Under the pieces are notes generated by a model. That model searched no databases. It worked only from the letters and a program-made list of their open reading frames with translations, and was not told the origin of the DNA. A stretch of DNA of 64,000 bases from Nitrospirota bacterium (GTDB taxonomy: Bacteria > JACPQY01), in assembly GCA_016180645.1 (NCBI GenBank), contig JACPAV010000007.1, positions 1-64,000 of the forward strand. The letters are read 5' to 3'. Shown here piece after piece: positions 34,410 to 42,653 of this stretch. How positions within the stretch are numbered: the stretch's first letter is position 1; each line of letters opens with the position of its first letter. The position numbers were made by a program, and so were the translations under genes.

Positions 34410-36171
34410 ACGCTCTCCACTGACGTACTCTGAGCCCCAGGGTTGATTCTCCGCGCCACACGCGCTTTTCAAGCGTAAACGCCACGTCTGCGCGACGCGG
34501 GAATTCCGGCGGGGCTTCCTCGATGGCCCTCATCGTGCCTTCCATCGTACGCGCGCCGCGCCGCAGGCTCAAGAGGAGCATCCGACTCCGGAGCGTTCGA
34601 GAAAGCCTGATCTCAACGTCCGGCGCGAAGAAAACGGGTCGTGGGTTTCCCTCGCCGAACGGTTCGAGCCGTTCGATTTCGTCGACTTTTTCACCGGAGA
34701 TCTCCTCGAGGGGAAGCCGTTCATCCAGCCAGAAGGGGCCTGGCTCCACATGTTCCAGGGCGGCCCGGACTTCGGCATCGAAAGCGGAACGAAACGCCGG
34801 GATCTGGGTGGATGCGACGGTCAGACCGGCGGCCTGTTTGTGGCCGCCGAACTTGACGAGATGCGATCCGCACGCGGCGAGGACACGAACGATATCGAGG
34901 CCGGGAACCGAGCGAACGGAAGCTTTTCCCACGCCGTCCCGCACGGCGATGAGCACGGCGGGTCGATGAAAGCGTTCGACCACGCGGGCGGCAACGATCC
35001 CGATGACGCCGGGATGCCAGTCCTCTGAGGCCAGAACCAGGCCGGCGGAGTCTTCGGCCACCTGGGCCATCGCGCCGGCGATGTGATCCTCTTCGATCGC
35101 CTGGCGCCGCTGATTTTCGCGGTCCAGTTCGCCGGCCAGCGAGTCCGCCTCTTCGGGGTCGAGGGCGGTGAGCAGCCGAAGCGCGCGACCGGCGTCCCCG
35201 AGGCGTCCCGCCGCGTTGATGCGGGGAGCGAGGTAGAAGGCCAGGGCATGAGCGCGGAGGTTTGCGGGATCCACACGGGCTTTGCCCATGAGAGCGCGGA
35301 GGCCGGGCTTGGAGGTTCCAGCCATCACAGAGAGTCCATGGTGGACGAGGATCCGATTCGCTCCTCGAAGCGGAACGACGTCTGCTACCGTGGCCAGCGC
35401 CACCAAGTCGAGATGCTGTCGGAGATTGGGCGGCGCCGAGCTCCCGAATCGGCCGTCTTCCTTGAGACATTGTCGGAGGGCGGAGAGGAAGAGAAATGTC
35501 AGCGCGGTGGAGCAAAGACCTTGATCGGGATATCCGGAATCGGGCTTCTTGGGATTAAGGAGCGCGAACGCAGGCGGCGCTTCGGCGCCGACTTCATGGT
35601 GGTCGAGGACCACCACGTCCATCCCGAGCGATCGCGCGTGGCGGATTTCCTCGATGTTGGTGGTGCCGCAATCGGCGGTGAGGAGAAGACCCACGCCCCG
35701 GGCATGGAGGGCATCGACCGCCGTGCGATTCATTCCATAGCCGTCACGCTCTCGATCGGGAATGTAAGTTTCGATCGGCTCGTTGATGGCTCGAAAAAAC
35801 CAGACACACAGCGCGGCCGACGAAATTCCGTCCACATCGTAATCTCCGAGAATGCCGATGCGTTCGCCTTTGTGGATGGCCCGCGCCGCCCGTTCGGCGG
35901 CTTCCCGCATCCCGTTCAGCAGAGTCGGGTGAGGCAGATCCTCCAGGCGGGGATTGAGGAAGGTGTGGGCTGTTTCTGATTTCGTCATCCCGCGCGCACA
36001 AAGAAGGCGCGCCTGGAAGAGTGAGCGATCGAGCTCGGTGGAGAGATGCGCGGCCGCCTGGGGATCGATTTCACGAAAACGCCACGGTCGGGACCGGCGA
36101 TCCGGCCCCGGTTCAGAGCGGACCGGGGACGGTGAGGCTATCGTCCCGAGATCGCGATCCGTTTCTTCCAC
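34393..36171 (-). CDS. recJ: Single-stranded-DNA-specific exonuclease RecJ
   Basis: A 592-residue protein of normal length. DHH-family motifs are present: GILGDYDVDGISSAAL (motif I), LTADCGT (motif II), VVLDHHEVG (DHH, motif III) and LAPRINAAGRLGDA of the RecJ core. The DHHA1 domain has VKFGGHKQAAGLTV, followed by an OB-like C-terminal region (FGEGNPRPVFFA). RecJ is the 5'-3' exonuclease of recombination and mismatch repair. Its start overlaps the secF 3' end by 34 bases, a typical secDF-recJ arrangement. Confidence 0.95.
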   Translation of the reverse strand: MEETDRDLGTIASPSPVRSEPGPDRRSRPWRFREIDPQAAAHLSTELDRSLFQARLLCARGMTKSETAHTFLNPRLEDLPHPTLLNGMREAAERAARAIHKGERIGILGDYDVDGISSAALCVWFFRAINEPIETYIPDRERDGYGMNRTAVDALHARGVGLLLTADCGTTNIEEIRHARSLGMDVVVLDHHEVGAEAPPAFALLNPKKPDSGYPDQGLCSTALTFLFLSALRQCLKEDGRFGSSAPPNLRQHLDLVALATVADVVPLRGANRILVHHGLSVMAGTSKPGLRALMGKARVDPANLRAHALAFYLAPRINAAGRLGDAGRALRLLTALDPEEADSLAGELDRENQRRQAIEEDHIAGAMAQVAEDSAGLVLASEDWHPGVIGIVAARVVERFHRPAVLIAVRDGVGKASVRSVPGLDIVRVLAACGSHLVKFGGHKQAAGLTVASTQIPAFRSAFDAEVRAALEHVEPGPFWLDERLPLEEISGEKVDEIERLEPFGEGNPRPVFFAPDVEIRLSRTLRSRMLLLSLRRGARTMEGTMRAIEEAPPEFPRRADVAFTLEKRVWRGESTLGLRVRQWRAYEAEA

Positions 36172-37046
36172 ACGAGGAGAATCGGACTGGCGATGAAGAC
36201 CGAGGAGTAGGTGCCCGTGATGACGCCCACGAGCATGGCGAACGAAAAGTCCTTCACGGCCTGGCCGCCGAAAAAGTAGAGCGTGGCCGAGACGAAGAAG
36301 ACCGTCAGACTGGTAAGGACGGTGCGGGAGAGCGTTTCGTTCACGCTCTTGTTGATGATGGTTTCCATGGGGTCCTTCCGGAGCTTTCGCATATTTTCGC
36401 GGATGCGGTCGTACACCACGATGGTGTCGTTCACCGAGAAGCCGATCACCGTCAGGATGGCGGCGATGGTGGTGATATTGGTTTCGAAGCCGCCCAGGAG
36501 GAGCGCACCGCCGGTGATCAGGGCGTCATGAATCAGAGCCACCACCGCGCCGAGACCGAAGACCCAGTGGAACCGGAATGCAAGGTAGATCAGGATTCCG
36601 ACGTTGGCGAAGATGAAGGCGAGGGCGCCCTTCCGGCTCAAATCTCTTCCGACTTTGGGGCCCACGGTTTCCGTCCGACGGACCTCGTAGGGGGCCTCGG
36701 GAAAACCGGCCTGGAGCGCGGATTCCACTTTGTCGAGCGACGTCTCGACATCGCCGGCCGCCCCCTTCATCTTGAGCAGGAATTCGGAACCGTGCTCGGA
36801 GGCGATGGTCTGAACGCTGAGCTCGGGCAGCCCGGCGACACCCAGTTTCGAGCGAACGTCGCCGATCCCGATCGATTTCTCGAATCGAATCTGGAGCTCG
36901 ATGCCTCCGGTGAAATCGATTCCGGGATTCAGACCATTTCGCAGGCCGACGCCGCCGAAAGCCGCGGCAATGGCAAGTCCCGAAAAGACAAGACAGATTC
37001 GGGTTCTCTTGACGAAATCGATGCTGGTTTTCGGAAAGGAAACCAT
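36138..37046 (-). CDS. secF: Protein translocase subunit SecF
   Basis: A 302-residue protein with the SecF N-terminal motif NPGIDFTGGIELQIRF, a periplasmic P1-like domain and the five remaining membrane helices, including FSVNDTIVVYDRIREN, the signature of helices 4-5. It works with SecD as a proton-driven chaperone that pulls exported proteins through SecYEG. Its ATG overlaps the secD stop by one base (TGATG). Confidence 0.95.
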   Translation of the reverse strand: MVSFPKTSIDFVKRTRICLVFSGLAIAAAFGGVGLRNGLNPGIDFTGGIELQIRFEKSIGIGDVRSKLGVAGLPELSVQTIASEHGSEFLLKMKGAAGDVETSLDKVESALQAGFPEAPYEVRRTETVGPKVGRDLSRKGALAFIFANVGILIYLAFRFHWVFGLGAVVALIHDALITGGALLLGGFETNITTIAAILTVIGFSVNDTIVVYDRIRENMRKLRKDPMETIINKSVNETLSRTVLTSLTVFFVSATLYFFGGQAVKDFSFAMLVGVITGTYSSVFIASPILLVWKKRIAISGR

Positions 37047-38710
37047 CAGACGCTTACCTTGCGGATCCCGAATTTATCCATGATGAAATTTTGCAGGGTT
37101 CGGCACACGAATACGGCGGTGAACATGTTGGCGAGAAGGCCCACGCTGAGCGTCACGGCGAATCCGCGGATCGGTCCCGTTCCAAACTGGAACAGGATCA
37201 CCGACGTGATAAGCGTGGTGATGTTGGCGTCCAGAATGGTGAGGAAGGCGCGTTTGTAACCCGCATCCGTCGCGGCCCGCCCCCCCTTGCCCAGGCCGAG
37301 CTCCTCCTTGATGCGCTCGAAGATGAGAATGTTGGCATCGACGGACATGCCGATGGTCAGCGCGATCCCGGCGAGGCCCGGCAGGGTCAGCGTGGCCTTG
37401 AAGAGCGTGAGGCAGGCCGCGATCAGGGCCAGGGAGAAGCCCACGGCGACGACCGCGATGATTCCCGATAGCCGGTAGTAGAAAAGCATGAAGACGGCCA
37501 CGAGCGCCGCTCCCACCGCCATGGCGTAGAGGCCGTTGCGGATGGAGTCCTGACCGAGAGAAGGACCGACGATCCGCCGTTCCGCGATCTTGACGGGCGC
37601 GGGGAGCGCCCCGGAGCGGAGGACGATCGCGAGGTCGTGCGCCTCATCGGTGCTGAAGCTGCCGGTGATCTGGGCGTGTCCCCCTTCGATCTTTTCGTTG
37701 ATGCGGGGGGCGGAGTAGACCGTTTCGTCCAGGACGATGGCGAGTTGATCGCCCACGTGCTCGCCCGTGAAGTCCGCGAACAGCTTTCCACCCTTCTTAT
37801 TAAACGTGAGCGACACGTACGGCACGCTGAACTGATCGAAGTTCACCCGCGCGTCGTCGAGATCCTCCCCGGTCAAGGCCGCCACTTTCCGGACGAGCAC
37901 GGGAAATCGTGTCACGCGCCCCGTACTCTGATCTTCATCACGCTGGTACAACACTTGGGCATCGTCCGGGATAATTCCCTTGAGCGCCTCATTGAGGAGG
38001 TGGATGTCGTCGGTGACTTTCGGATCGGCCTGCGAGGTCTTGGCGATTTCGCTCTGGAGATCCACTTTTCCCATTGCCTCTTGGTCGAGGAGTTTGAAAT
38101 CGAGTTTCGCCGTTCGGCCGATGATATCTTCCGCGCGGCGGGGATCCTTCAGGCCGGGGAGTTGGATGGCTACCTTGTCGTCGCCCTGCCTCTGGATGGT
38201 GGGCTCGGACACGCCGAACGCATCGATTCGGTTCCGCATCATTTCGAGCGATTGATCCATGCTCGACTGCCGGATCCGGAGAGCCTCCGCGCCGGTGAGT
38301 TCCAGCTCGAACTCGACTTTGCCTTCCGATGCCGTCAGAGGATTCCGCTTGAAGATCGGATATTCATTTTCGATCAGCGTGCCGAGCATTTTTTCCGAAG
38401 CATCGTTGGTGACGATGACGGCGCGCGTGGAGGTCGGTCGCTCCTTGATCTTGAACTCGTAGCTTTTTTCCTGGGCGGCGTTTCCGAGGATTTGCAGGTT
38501 ACGATCAACGCTGGATGTGAGGGCTTCTTCGAGCTGGACTTCGAGGAGAAGGTACGTGCCGCCCTGGAGATCGAGACCGAGTTTGACTCGGTCCTTGTAA
38601 AACTTCCGCTGCCACCAGTCCGGGAGGGGCTGGACCGCGGTCGGGACCAGGAGATACGCGCAGACGAGGACACTGAGAAGAATGAGACCGAAACGGACCG
38701 GATAGTTCAC
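37046..38710 (-). CDS. secD: Protein translocase subunit SecD
   Basis: A 554-residue protein of usual length. The N-terminal helix is followed by KLGLDLQGGTYLLLEV. The periplasmic P1 region includes IQLPGLKDPRRAEDIIGRTA. Six C-terminal helices follow, with LPGLAGIALTIGMSVDANIL and ILIFERIKEEL. It forms the SecDF complex with the next gene. The start is 12 bases after the yajC stop, as in most bacteria. Confidence 0.95.
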   Translation of the reverse strand: MNYPVRFGLILLSVLVCAYLLVPTAVQPLPDWWQRKFYKDRVKLGLDLQGGTYLLLEVQLEEALTSSVDRNLQILGNAAQEKSYEFKIKERPTSTRAVIVTNDASEKMLGTLIENEYPIFKRNPLTASEGKVEFELELTGAEALRIRQSSMDQSLEMMRNRIDAFGVSEPTIQRQGDDKVAIQLPGLKDPRRAEDIIGRTAKLDFKLLDQEAMGKVDLQSEIAKTSQADPKVTDDIHLLNEALKGIIPDDAQVLYQRDEDQSTGRVTRFPVLVRKVAALTGEDLDDARVNFDQFSVPYVSLTFNKKGGKLFADFTGEHVGDQLAIVLDETVYSAPRINEKIEGGHAQITGSFSTDEAHDLAIVLRSGALPAPVKIAERRIVGPSLGQDSIRNGLYAMAVGAALVAVFMLFYYRLSGIIAVVAVGFSLALIAACLTLFKATLTLPGLAGIALTIGMSVDANILIFERIKEELGLGKGGRAATDAGYKRAFLTILDANITTLITSVILFQFGTGPIRGFAVTLSVGLLANMFTAVFVCRTLQNFIMDKFGIRKVSV

Positions 38711-38722
38711 GCGGTGAGGAAC

Positions 38723-39115
38723 CTACTTCTTGTCCGCCGGCGCGGCCGTCTTGCCGGAATCCGGCTGTCTCTTCTCTTTGACGACGGAGACTTGGTCGCG
38801 ATTGACGCGGATGACGACGCGATCGGCGATCTCCAAGTGCAAGATGTCGTCCGTGACCTGCGCGATCCTGGCGTGGATACCCGAGGACGTCACAACATTG
38901 TCTCCTTTAGACAGCGATTTGAGCATCTCCTGCTGCTGCTTGGCCTTCTTCTGCTGGGGGCGGATCATGAGGAAGTAGAAGATAACGATGATGAACAGAA
39001 TGGGCGCCATCGAGATGAGAAGCGCTTCAGGTCCACTCTTCCCCTCGGGAGGAGGGGCCATGCCGGTCAGGAGAGGCAGCGCGGCCAGGGTGACAAGCAA
39101 GCGTAATGGGTTCAT
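38723..39115 (-). CDS. yajC: Preprotein translocase accessory subunit YajC
   Basis: A 130-residue protein with one central membrane helix (ISMAPILFIIVIFYFLMI), the YajC signature RPQQKKAKQQQEML and the conserved GDNVVTSSGIHARI. The N-terminus has a second short hydrophobic segment that may be a signal sequence (LLVTLAALPLLTGMA), unusual for YajC. It is first in the yajC-secD-secF-recJ-MBL operon. Confidence 0.9.
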   Translation of the reverse strand: MNPLRLLVTLAALPLLTGMAPPPEGKSGPEALLISMAPILFIIVIFYFLMIRPQQKKAKQQQEMLKSLSKGDNVVTSSGIHARIAQVTDDILHLEIADRVVIRVNRDQVSVVKEKRQPDSGKTAAPADKK

Positions 39116-39216
39116 GTGGGGATCATCCGTAGCACAAACAGGGAGTCAAAACAATCGGAACGTCGGTCGTCTCCGCAGTGGCCCCGAAAGGTCGGCGGGC
39201 GTAGAATGCCCGTCCC

Positions 39217-40038
39217 ATGCGCCGCCTTGTCCTTGCGTTGACGGCACTTATCGTGACCTCCCCCTCGGAGGCGCGGGCGGAGGACCTCTTGAAGTACGAT
39301 GTCCGGATCGACGTGCCCGTGACGCTCCTCGCGACGGGCGGCATCGTCGGCTCGGAGCTATGGAGGAAGTCGCAGGGAGTCAACGAGTGCCGCTGGTGCG
39401 GATCGAACGCGCTTGACGAGGCCGTTCGGGAGCGATGGCGATGGTCGGACGACCACGCGGCGAATTGGGCGAGCGATATTGCGGGATTCGGCGCCCTGCC
39501 GCTCGCGGCGGCGGGAACGATGGCTTTCGCTGCCCGTCGAGAAGAACGTTTGGGCGAAATGCTTTCAAATGTTCTCATCGTAACGGAATCGACGATGCTG
39601 GCGGGCAATCTCAGCCAGACCGTCAAGATCACCGTCCGGCGCGAGCGCCCGTTCGTTCACGCGCTTTCCCAGGAGGACAAGGCGAGAACCGCCAAGCCGC
39701 ACGACAACAATGCCTCGTTCTATTCGGGGCACGTGAGTTTTGCTTTTGCCCTTGCCGTATCGAGTGGGACTGTGGCCACCTTGCGCGGATACGAAGCGGC
39801 GCCCTGGGTGTGGGGAGGAGGCTTGGCCGTGGCGGCCTCCGTACCGTATTTCCGGATGGCGGCGGATCGGCACTATTTCACGGATGGGATGGCGGGGGCC
39901 GTCGTGGGCTCCGGCGTCGGATTCGCGGTACCCTATTTCTTCCATCGCCGAAGGGCGGACGAAACCGGACCGAGAATGAGGATTGCGTTCCTGCCGGCGC
40001 CGGGCGGCGGGAGAATATCCGCTGGGATGACATGGTAA
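39217..40038 (+). CDS. PAP2-family phosphatase (lipid phosphatase-like)
   Basis: A 273-residue protein with a signal peptide (MRRLVLALTALIVTSPSEARA). The acid-phosphatase signature is in three parts: KITVRRERPF (K-x6-RP type), SFYSGHVSF (SGH) and RMAADRHYFTDGMAG (R-x5-H-x3-D). Several hydrophobic segments fit a membrane-embedded PAP2 enzyme that removes phosphate from lipid pyrophosphates or phosphatidic acid. The stop overlaps the next start, so the pair is translationally coupled. Confidence 0.85.
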   Translation: MRRLVLALTALIVTSPSEARAEDLLKYDVRIDVPVTLLATGGIVGSELWRKSQGVNECRWCGSNALDEAVRERWRWSDDHAANWASDIAGFGALPLAAAGTMAFAARREERLGEMLSNVLIVTESTMLAGNLSQTVKITVRRERPFVHALSQEDKARTAKPHDNNASFYSGHVSFAFALAVSSGTVATLRGYEAAPWVWGGGLAVAASVPYFRMAADRHYFTDGMAGAVVGSGVGFAVPYFFHRRRADETGPRMRIAFLPAPGGGRISAGMTW

Positions 40039-40859
40039 ACATCTTGGAGGACGGCCAAATAAAATCCCCTCCCCCTCGAAGGGGGAGGGTGAGGGTGGGG
40101 GTGAAGGTCGGCTTGGTGGGATTCGCCGTCTTGGTGCCACTCACTTGGTCGCCGCCCGCGCGCGCGGAACTTTTCATCGAAGGCTACGGCGGCAAGGCAT
40201 GGCACTTCCCGGGGCGATTCACCTACGAGACCACCTTTCGAGAAACGAGGGATACCGACGGCGCTCGCGGACAGGTCGATTCCGGTGAAACGGCGAGAGC
40301 GAGTGTGGGCGGCGCCGAGTGGGATGACTTCTCGCTCGAACCGCCGATCTACTACGGATACCGCGGGGGATACTTCCTCGCCTCGGCTCCCCGATTCGGT
40401 TTGGCTTTCGACCTCATCCACAGCAAAGCGAGGCTGAACCGATTCCCAGCCGCGGATGCTTCATCGTCGGCGGTTCGCCCACCGGCGTTGACGAAATTCG
40501 AAATCTCGCACGGACTCAATCTTCTCATGGCCGTGGCGTTCGTCCGCACGGATCCGATGCGGATTCCCAGGAGTCGGTCGATGACTTGGCGAATCTATTC
40601 GGGGGTGGGGATTGGCCCGGCGGTCCCGCACCCGGAAGTCGAACTGGCCGGAGTGCTACATCAGGGGTACGAGTTCGATGGGAACGACTGGAGCGGCGAA
40701 CTGATCGGCGGGCTTCGGCTTCAAATCTGGAAAGGGCTTTCGCTGTATACGGAGTACAAGTTCAGCGGCATTCATCTGGATCTTCGCATCCCCGGCGGCT
40801 CGGCCGTCACGAACATCTACTCCCACCACCTCGCCCTCGGCACCGGCTGGTCGTTCTAG
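40032..40859 (+). CDS. Outer-membrane beta-barrel protein with a repeat-derived N-terminus
   Basis: A 275-residue protein. From the ATG at 40032 the n-region is MVNILEDGQIKSPPPRRGRV, then a hydrophobic core VGLVGFAVLVPLTW and the cleavage site PPARA-E. The rest has amphipathic strands (YYGYRGGYFLAS, LSLYTEYKFSGIHLDL) and ends HHLALGTGWSF with a terminal Phe, as in OmpA/OmpW-like barrels. The segment encoding SPPPRRGRVRV is a G-rich hairpin repeat (40067-40089). A GTG within or after it (40095 or 40101) could be the true start, but none has a convincing ribosome-binding site. Confidence 0.65.
   Translation: MVNILEDGQIKSPPPRRGRVRVGVKVGLVGFAVLVPLTWSPPARAELFIEGYGGKAWHFPGRFTYETTFRETRDTDGARGQVDSGETARASVGGAEWDDFSLEPPIYYGYRGGYFLASAPRFGLAFDLIHSKARLNRFPAADASSSAVRPPALTKFEISHGLNLLMAVAFVRTDPMRIPRSRSMTWRIYSGVGIGPAVPHPEVELAGVLHQGYEFDGNDWSGELIGGLRLQIWKGLSLYTEYKFSGIHLDLRIPGGSAVTNIYSHHLALGTGWSF
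40067..40089. repeat. CCCTCCCCC-TCGAA-GGGGGAGGG hairpin
   Basis: A 9-bp perfect stem with a TCGAA loop, followed by GTGAGGGTGGGGGTG. This looks like a dispersed intergenic hairpin that has been read into the N-terminus of the beta-barrel gene. Confidence 0.55.
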
Positions 40860-40962
40860 TTCCCGCAGGAGGGACGGGTTCACCGCGGGTATCACCATGG
40901 GCTACAGATTCTTCCACTTGAGCGCAGATCTTGACAGCGAGTGAGGTCCAGACCGGACCCTA

Positions 40963-41031
40963 TCAGCGCTTGACCTGCACCAATTCCACGGTGACCCCCG
41001 CGGCGCGGGCGGCGTCGGCTTGCCATTGGCA
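40963..41031 (-). pseudogene. Remnant C-terminus of a PIN-domain (VapC-like) toxin
   Basis: Twenty-two open codons read WQADAARAAGVTVELVQVKR before TGA at 40963. They closely match the C-terminus of the intact VapC at 41848-42243 (RQADAARAAGVSVELS). The underlying DNA (CCCGCGGCGCGGGCGGCGTC) is identical over 20 bases. An in-frame stop lies directly upstream and no PIN domain is present. I read it as the tail of a deleted toxin gene, perhaps from recombination with the neighbouring locus. Confidence 0.5.
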
Positions 41032-41035
41032 TCAC

Positions 41036-41049
41036 GTTATCTAGATAAC
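41036..41049. promoter_or_regulatory. Palindromic operator of the first toxin-antitoxin locus
   Basis: GTTATCTAGATAAC is a perfect 14-bp palindrome 13 bases upstream of the -35 box and 51 bp before the antitoxin ATG. Ribbon-helix-helix antitoxins often bind such sites to repress their own operon. Its core ATCTAGAT resembles the operator at 42598-42612. Confidence 0.55.
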
Positions 41050-41061
41050 TGGATATACGTC

Positions 41062-41090
41062 TTGACGGTAGTCTTCCGTTGCGGTAGGCT
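41062..41090 (+). promoter_or_regulatory. Promoter of the first toxin-antitoxin locus
   Basis: TTGACG (41062-41067), 17-bp spacing, TAGGCT (41085-41090). Transcription would begin at about 41096-41098, only a few bases before the ATG at 41100, so the antitoxin message may be leaderless. No Shine-Dalgarno is present upstream of the ATG. Confidence 0.5.
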
Positions 41091-41099
41091 GCCCGTAGG

Positions 41100-41339
41100 A
41101 TGCAGAACAAGGTCGGAACGGTGCTGGAAGCGGGGCTGGTCGCCAAGGCGAAGGAATTGGCCGGACGCAGAGGGTTCACTTTCAGCAAGGTTTTGGAATC
41201 GGCGCTTTCCGATTATCTCAGACGGGAGAGAGCGGCGTCGAAAGGTGTGTCTTCCGTTGAGGCCACGTTCGGCGCGATACGCCTGCCTCCCCGCGCGGCC
41301 GTCCGGTTGGAAGCGGAGGACCCCTACGGATCTGAGTAG
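41100..41339 (+). CDS. Ribbon-helix-helix-like antitoxin paired with PIN toxin
   Basis: A 79-residue protein. VGTVLEAGLVAKAKELAGRR then FTFSKVLESALSDYLRRERA has the strand-helix-helix layout of RHH/CopG antitoxin DNA-binding domains. The C-terminal 30 residues (AIRLPPRAAVRLEAEDPYGS) would be the flexible toxin-binding tail. The promoter and palindromic operator lie just upstream. The stop is inside the start region of the PIN toxin. Assignment rests on size, fold pattern and the downstream PIN gene. Confidence 0.65.
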   Translation: MQNKVGTVLEAGLVAKAKELAGRRGFTFSKVLESALSDYLRRERAASKGVSSVEATFGAIRLPPRAAVRLEAEDPYGSE

Positions 41340-41826
41340 CATTCCTTCCGGGGAAGCCGTCTTCATAGACGCAAACATCTTTCTCTATCACTTTACAGGC
41401 GTTTCAAGGGACTGCATGGAGTTTCTGAAGCGATGCGAACAAAAGGAGCTTTCAGGCTGGACGGCGGTCCCGATATTGGCCGAGGTTTGCCACAAATTGA
41501 TGGCGGCCGAAGCCTTGGCCAAGAAATTCGTGAAGCCGGGCCGGGCCGTCGAGCAACTTCAGCGGAAACCAGGTCTGGTGCGGAAACTATCAGACTACGC
41601 CGCGCAAATGGTGGCCCTGCACGGATGGGGCCTCTCGCTGGCGTCTGTGCCGGAGGACCTAATCCTTCGAAGCCAAGTTTTCCGTACTCGGTTCGGCCTT
41701 CTGACCAACGACTCCTTTGTTCCCGTCCTGATGCGTGAAGCAGGCGCGAGTTTTCTCGCCACCCGCGACGAGGCTTTCGACAGCTTGCCATCCATCCGAT
41801 CGGCGCGGCCCACGGACATCGGCTAG
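41332..41826 (+). CDS. PIN-domain toxin (VapC-like) without a canonical start codon
   Basis: PIN-domain features are clear: EAVFIDANIFLYHF (first catalytic Asp), a central acidic residue in AVPILAEVCHKLM, and LLTNDSFVPVLMREAG with FLATRDEAFD at the C-terminus. PIN toxins are Mg-dependent RNases that cut tRNA or rRNA. The frame has no ATG, GTG or TTG between the upstream non-homologous region and VFIDAN. The best start is CTG at 41332, overlapping the antitoxin stop, with GGAGGA eleven bases upstream. A 164-residue product results. Confidence 0.65.
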   Translation: MSSIPSGEAVFIDANIFLYHFTGVSRDCMEFLKRCEQKELSGWTAVPILAEVCHKLMAAEALAKKFVKPGRAVEQLQRKPGLVRKLSDYAAQMVALHGWGLSLASVPEDLILRSQVFRTRFGLLTNDSFVPVLMREAGASFLATRDEAFDSLPSIRSARPTDIG

Positions 41827-41847
41827 CGCCACCCCGGCCGGAGGACT

Positions 41848-42243
41848 CTAACTCAGCTCGACGCTGACGCCCGCGGCGCGGGCGGCGTCGGCCTGGCGCT
41901 GATCGAGAGTCCAGAGGGGAAGATTTCGCACGGAAGCGACGGCGATGAAGCAGGAATCGGTAAAGGAAGTCCCGTGTCGAACCGAGAGATCGAGGGCCGT
42001 AGGGAGCCAGGAATCCGTTGGCAACTCCAGGGCGGGAGCAGACCAAACCTCGCGCATCAGCTCAATTTGGACCTCAGCCGGCGTGCTGCGCCGCTTCCGG
42101 ATGGCATTGCAAACTTCAAAGCGCAACAGCGGGCCTGGAACGACCCATCTGGCCGCGCCGATCTTGGCTGCGATGTTTTCCCACTGCTCCTCGCGGAGCA
42201 TAAAGGCTGAGACCACGCTACTGTCAGGAACCAACTCAGCCAT
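41848..42243 (-). CDS. vapC: VapC-family PIN-domain toxin
   Basis: A 131-residue protein of usual VapC length with the acidic triad pattern: LVPDSSVVSAFM (Asp7), LLRFEVCNAIRKR (Glu) and GTSFTDSCFIAVA (Asp). The end, LPLWTLDQRQADAARAAGV, is typical. The start overlaps the antitoxin gene end by eight bases, so toxin translation depends on the antitoxin. It converges on the other PIN gene (41826). Confidence 0.85.
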   Translation of the reverse strand: MAELVPDSSVVSAFMLREEQWENIAAKIGAARWVVPGPLLRFEVCNAIRKRRSTPAEVQIELMREVWSAPALELPTDSWLPTALDLSVRHGTSFTDSCFIAVASVRNLPLWTLDQRQADAARAAGVSVELS

Positions 42244-42586
42244 CGCGGTACTCCCTGATCCATTTTACAACTGTCCCCTTGGGCAGTTCGGGGAGCCCCA
42301 GCTCGTCGTTCAAACGATTCACCTCGTCCAACCATCGGCGTTGGTCGGCCAGTTGTTTATCGCGGCGGATTGCGATCTCCGGCAGAAAGCGTGCGGCTTC
42401 CTCGAAAGCCTGAGAGAGCGTCTTGTTGTATTGGGCGGCGTATTCCTTCGCGAGTCGAACGGCGTCTTCCGCGACACCGCGTAGGAAGAGATTCCGGGAT
42501 AGGCGTGGTCCGGGCCACGCCGGTGCGCGTTCGGCCAATTCAGTCCTGGCAGTTTTGGCCTTTCGGTACATGCGCCGTTTTCTCAT
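42236..42586 (-). CDS. Antitoxin partner of VapC
   Basis: A 116-residue basic protein. Residues 1-30 are highly basic (MRKRRMYRKAKTARTELAER). Residues 31-75 contain LFLRGVAEDAVRLAKEYAAQ and TLSQAFEEAARFL, compatible with a small helical DNA-binding domain. The C-terminal LPELPKGTVVKWIREYRDG may wrap the toxin. The ATG at 42586 was chosen because it lies 11 bases downstream of a predicted transcription start; longer frames run into the divergent tetR promoter. No family signature is certain. The call comes from position and overlap with vapC. Confidence 0.6.
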   Translation of the reverse strand: MRKRRMYRKAKTARTELAERAPAWPGPRLSRNLFLRGVAEDAVRLAKEYAAQYNKTLSQAFEEAARFLPEIAIRRDKQLADQRRWLDEVNRLNDELGLPELPKGTVVKWIREYRDG

Positions 42587-42597
42587 GGTCAATTCTT

Positions 42598-42634
42598 GAT
42601 ATCTAGGATATCTCACCTCCAGCAGCGCAGTCAA
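42598..42634 (-). promoter_or_regulatory. Promoter and palindromic operator of the VapC locus
   Basis: On the minus strand TTGACT (42634-42629), 18-bp spacing and TATCCT (42610-42605). The near-palindrome GATATCTAGGATATC (42598-42612) covers the -10 box, a classic position for repression by the antitoxin. The divergent tetR promoter starts about 20 bp away. Confidence 0.55.
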
Positions 42635-42653
42635 TGGCGACTCAACGAGCAGC

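Noticed and set aside
39435-40031. Beta-barrel protein extended upstream by about 200 residues
   Set aside because: That region is the PAP2 gene in another frame; the signal peptide starts after 40032.
41020-41331. PIN toxin fused to an upstream 100-residue extension
   Set aside because: The extension is the antitoxin gene read in another frame, and it has no PIN-like residues.
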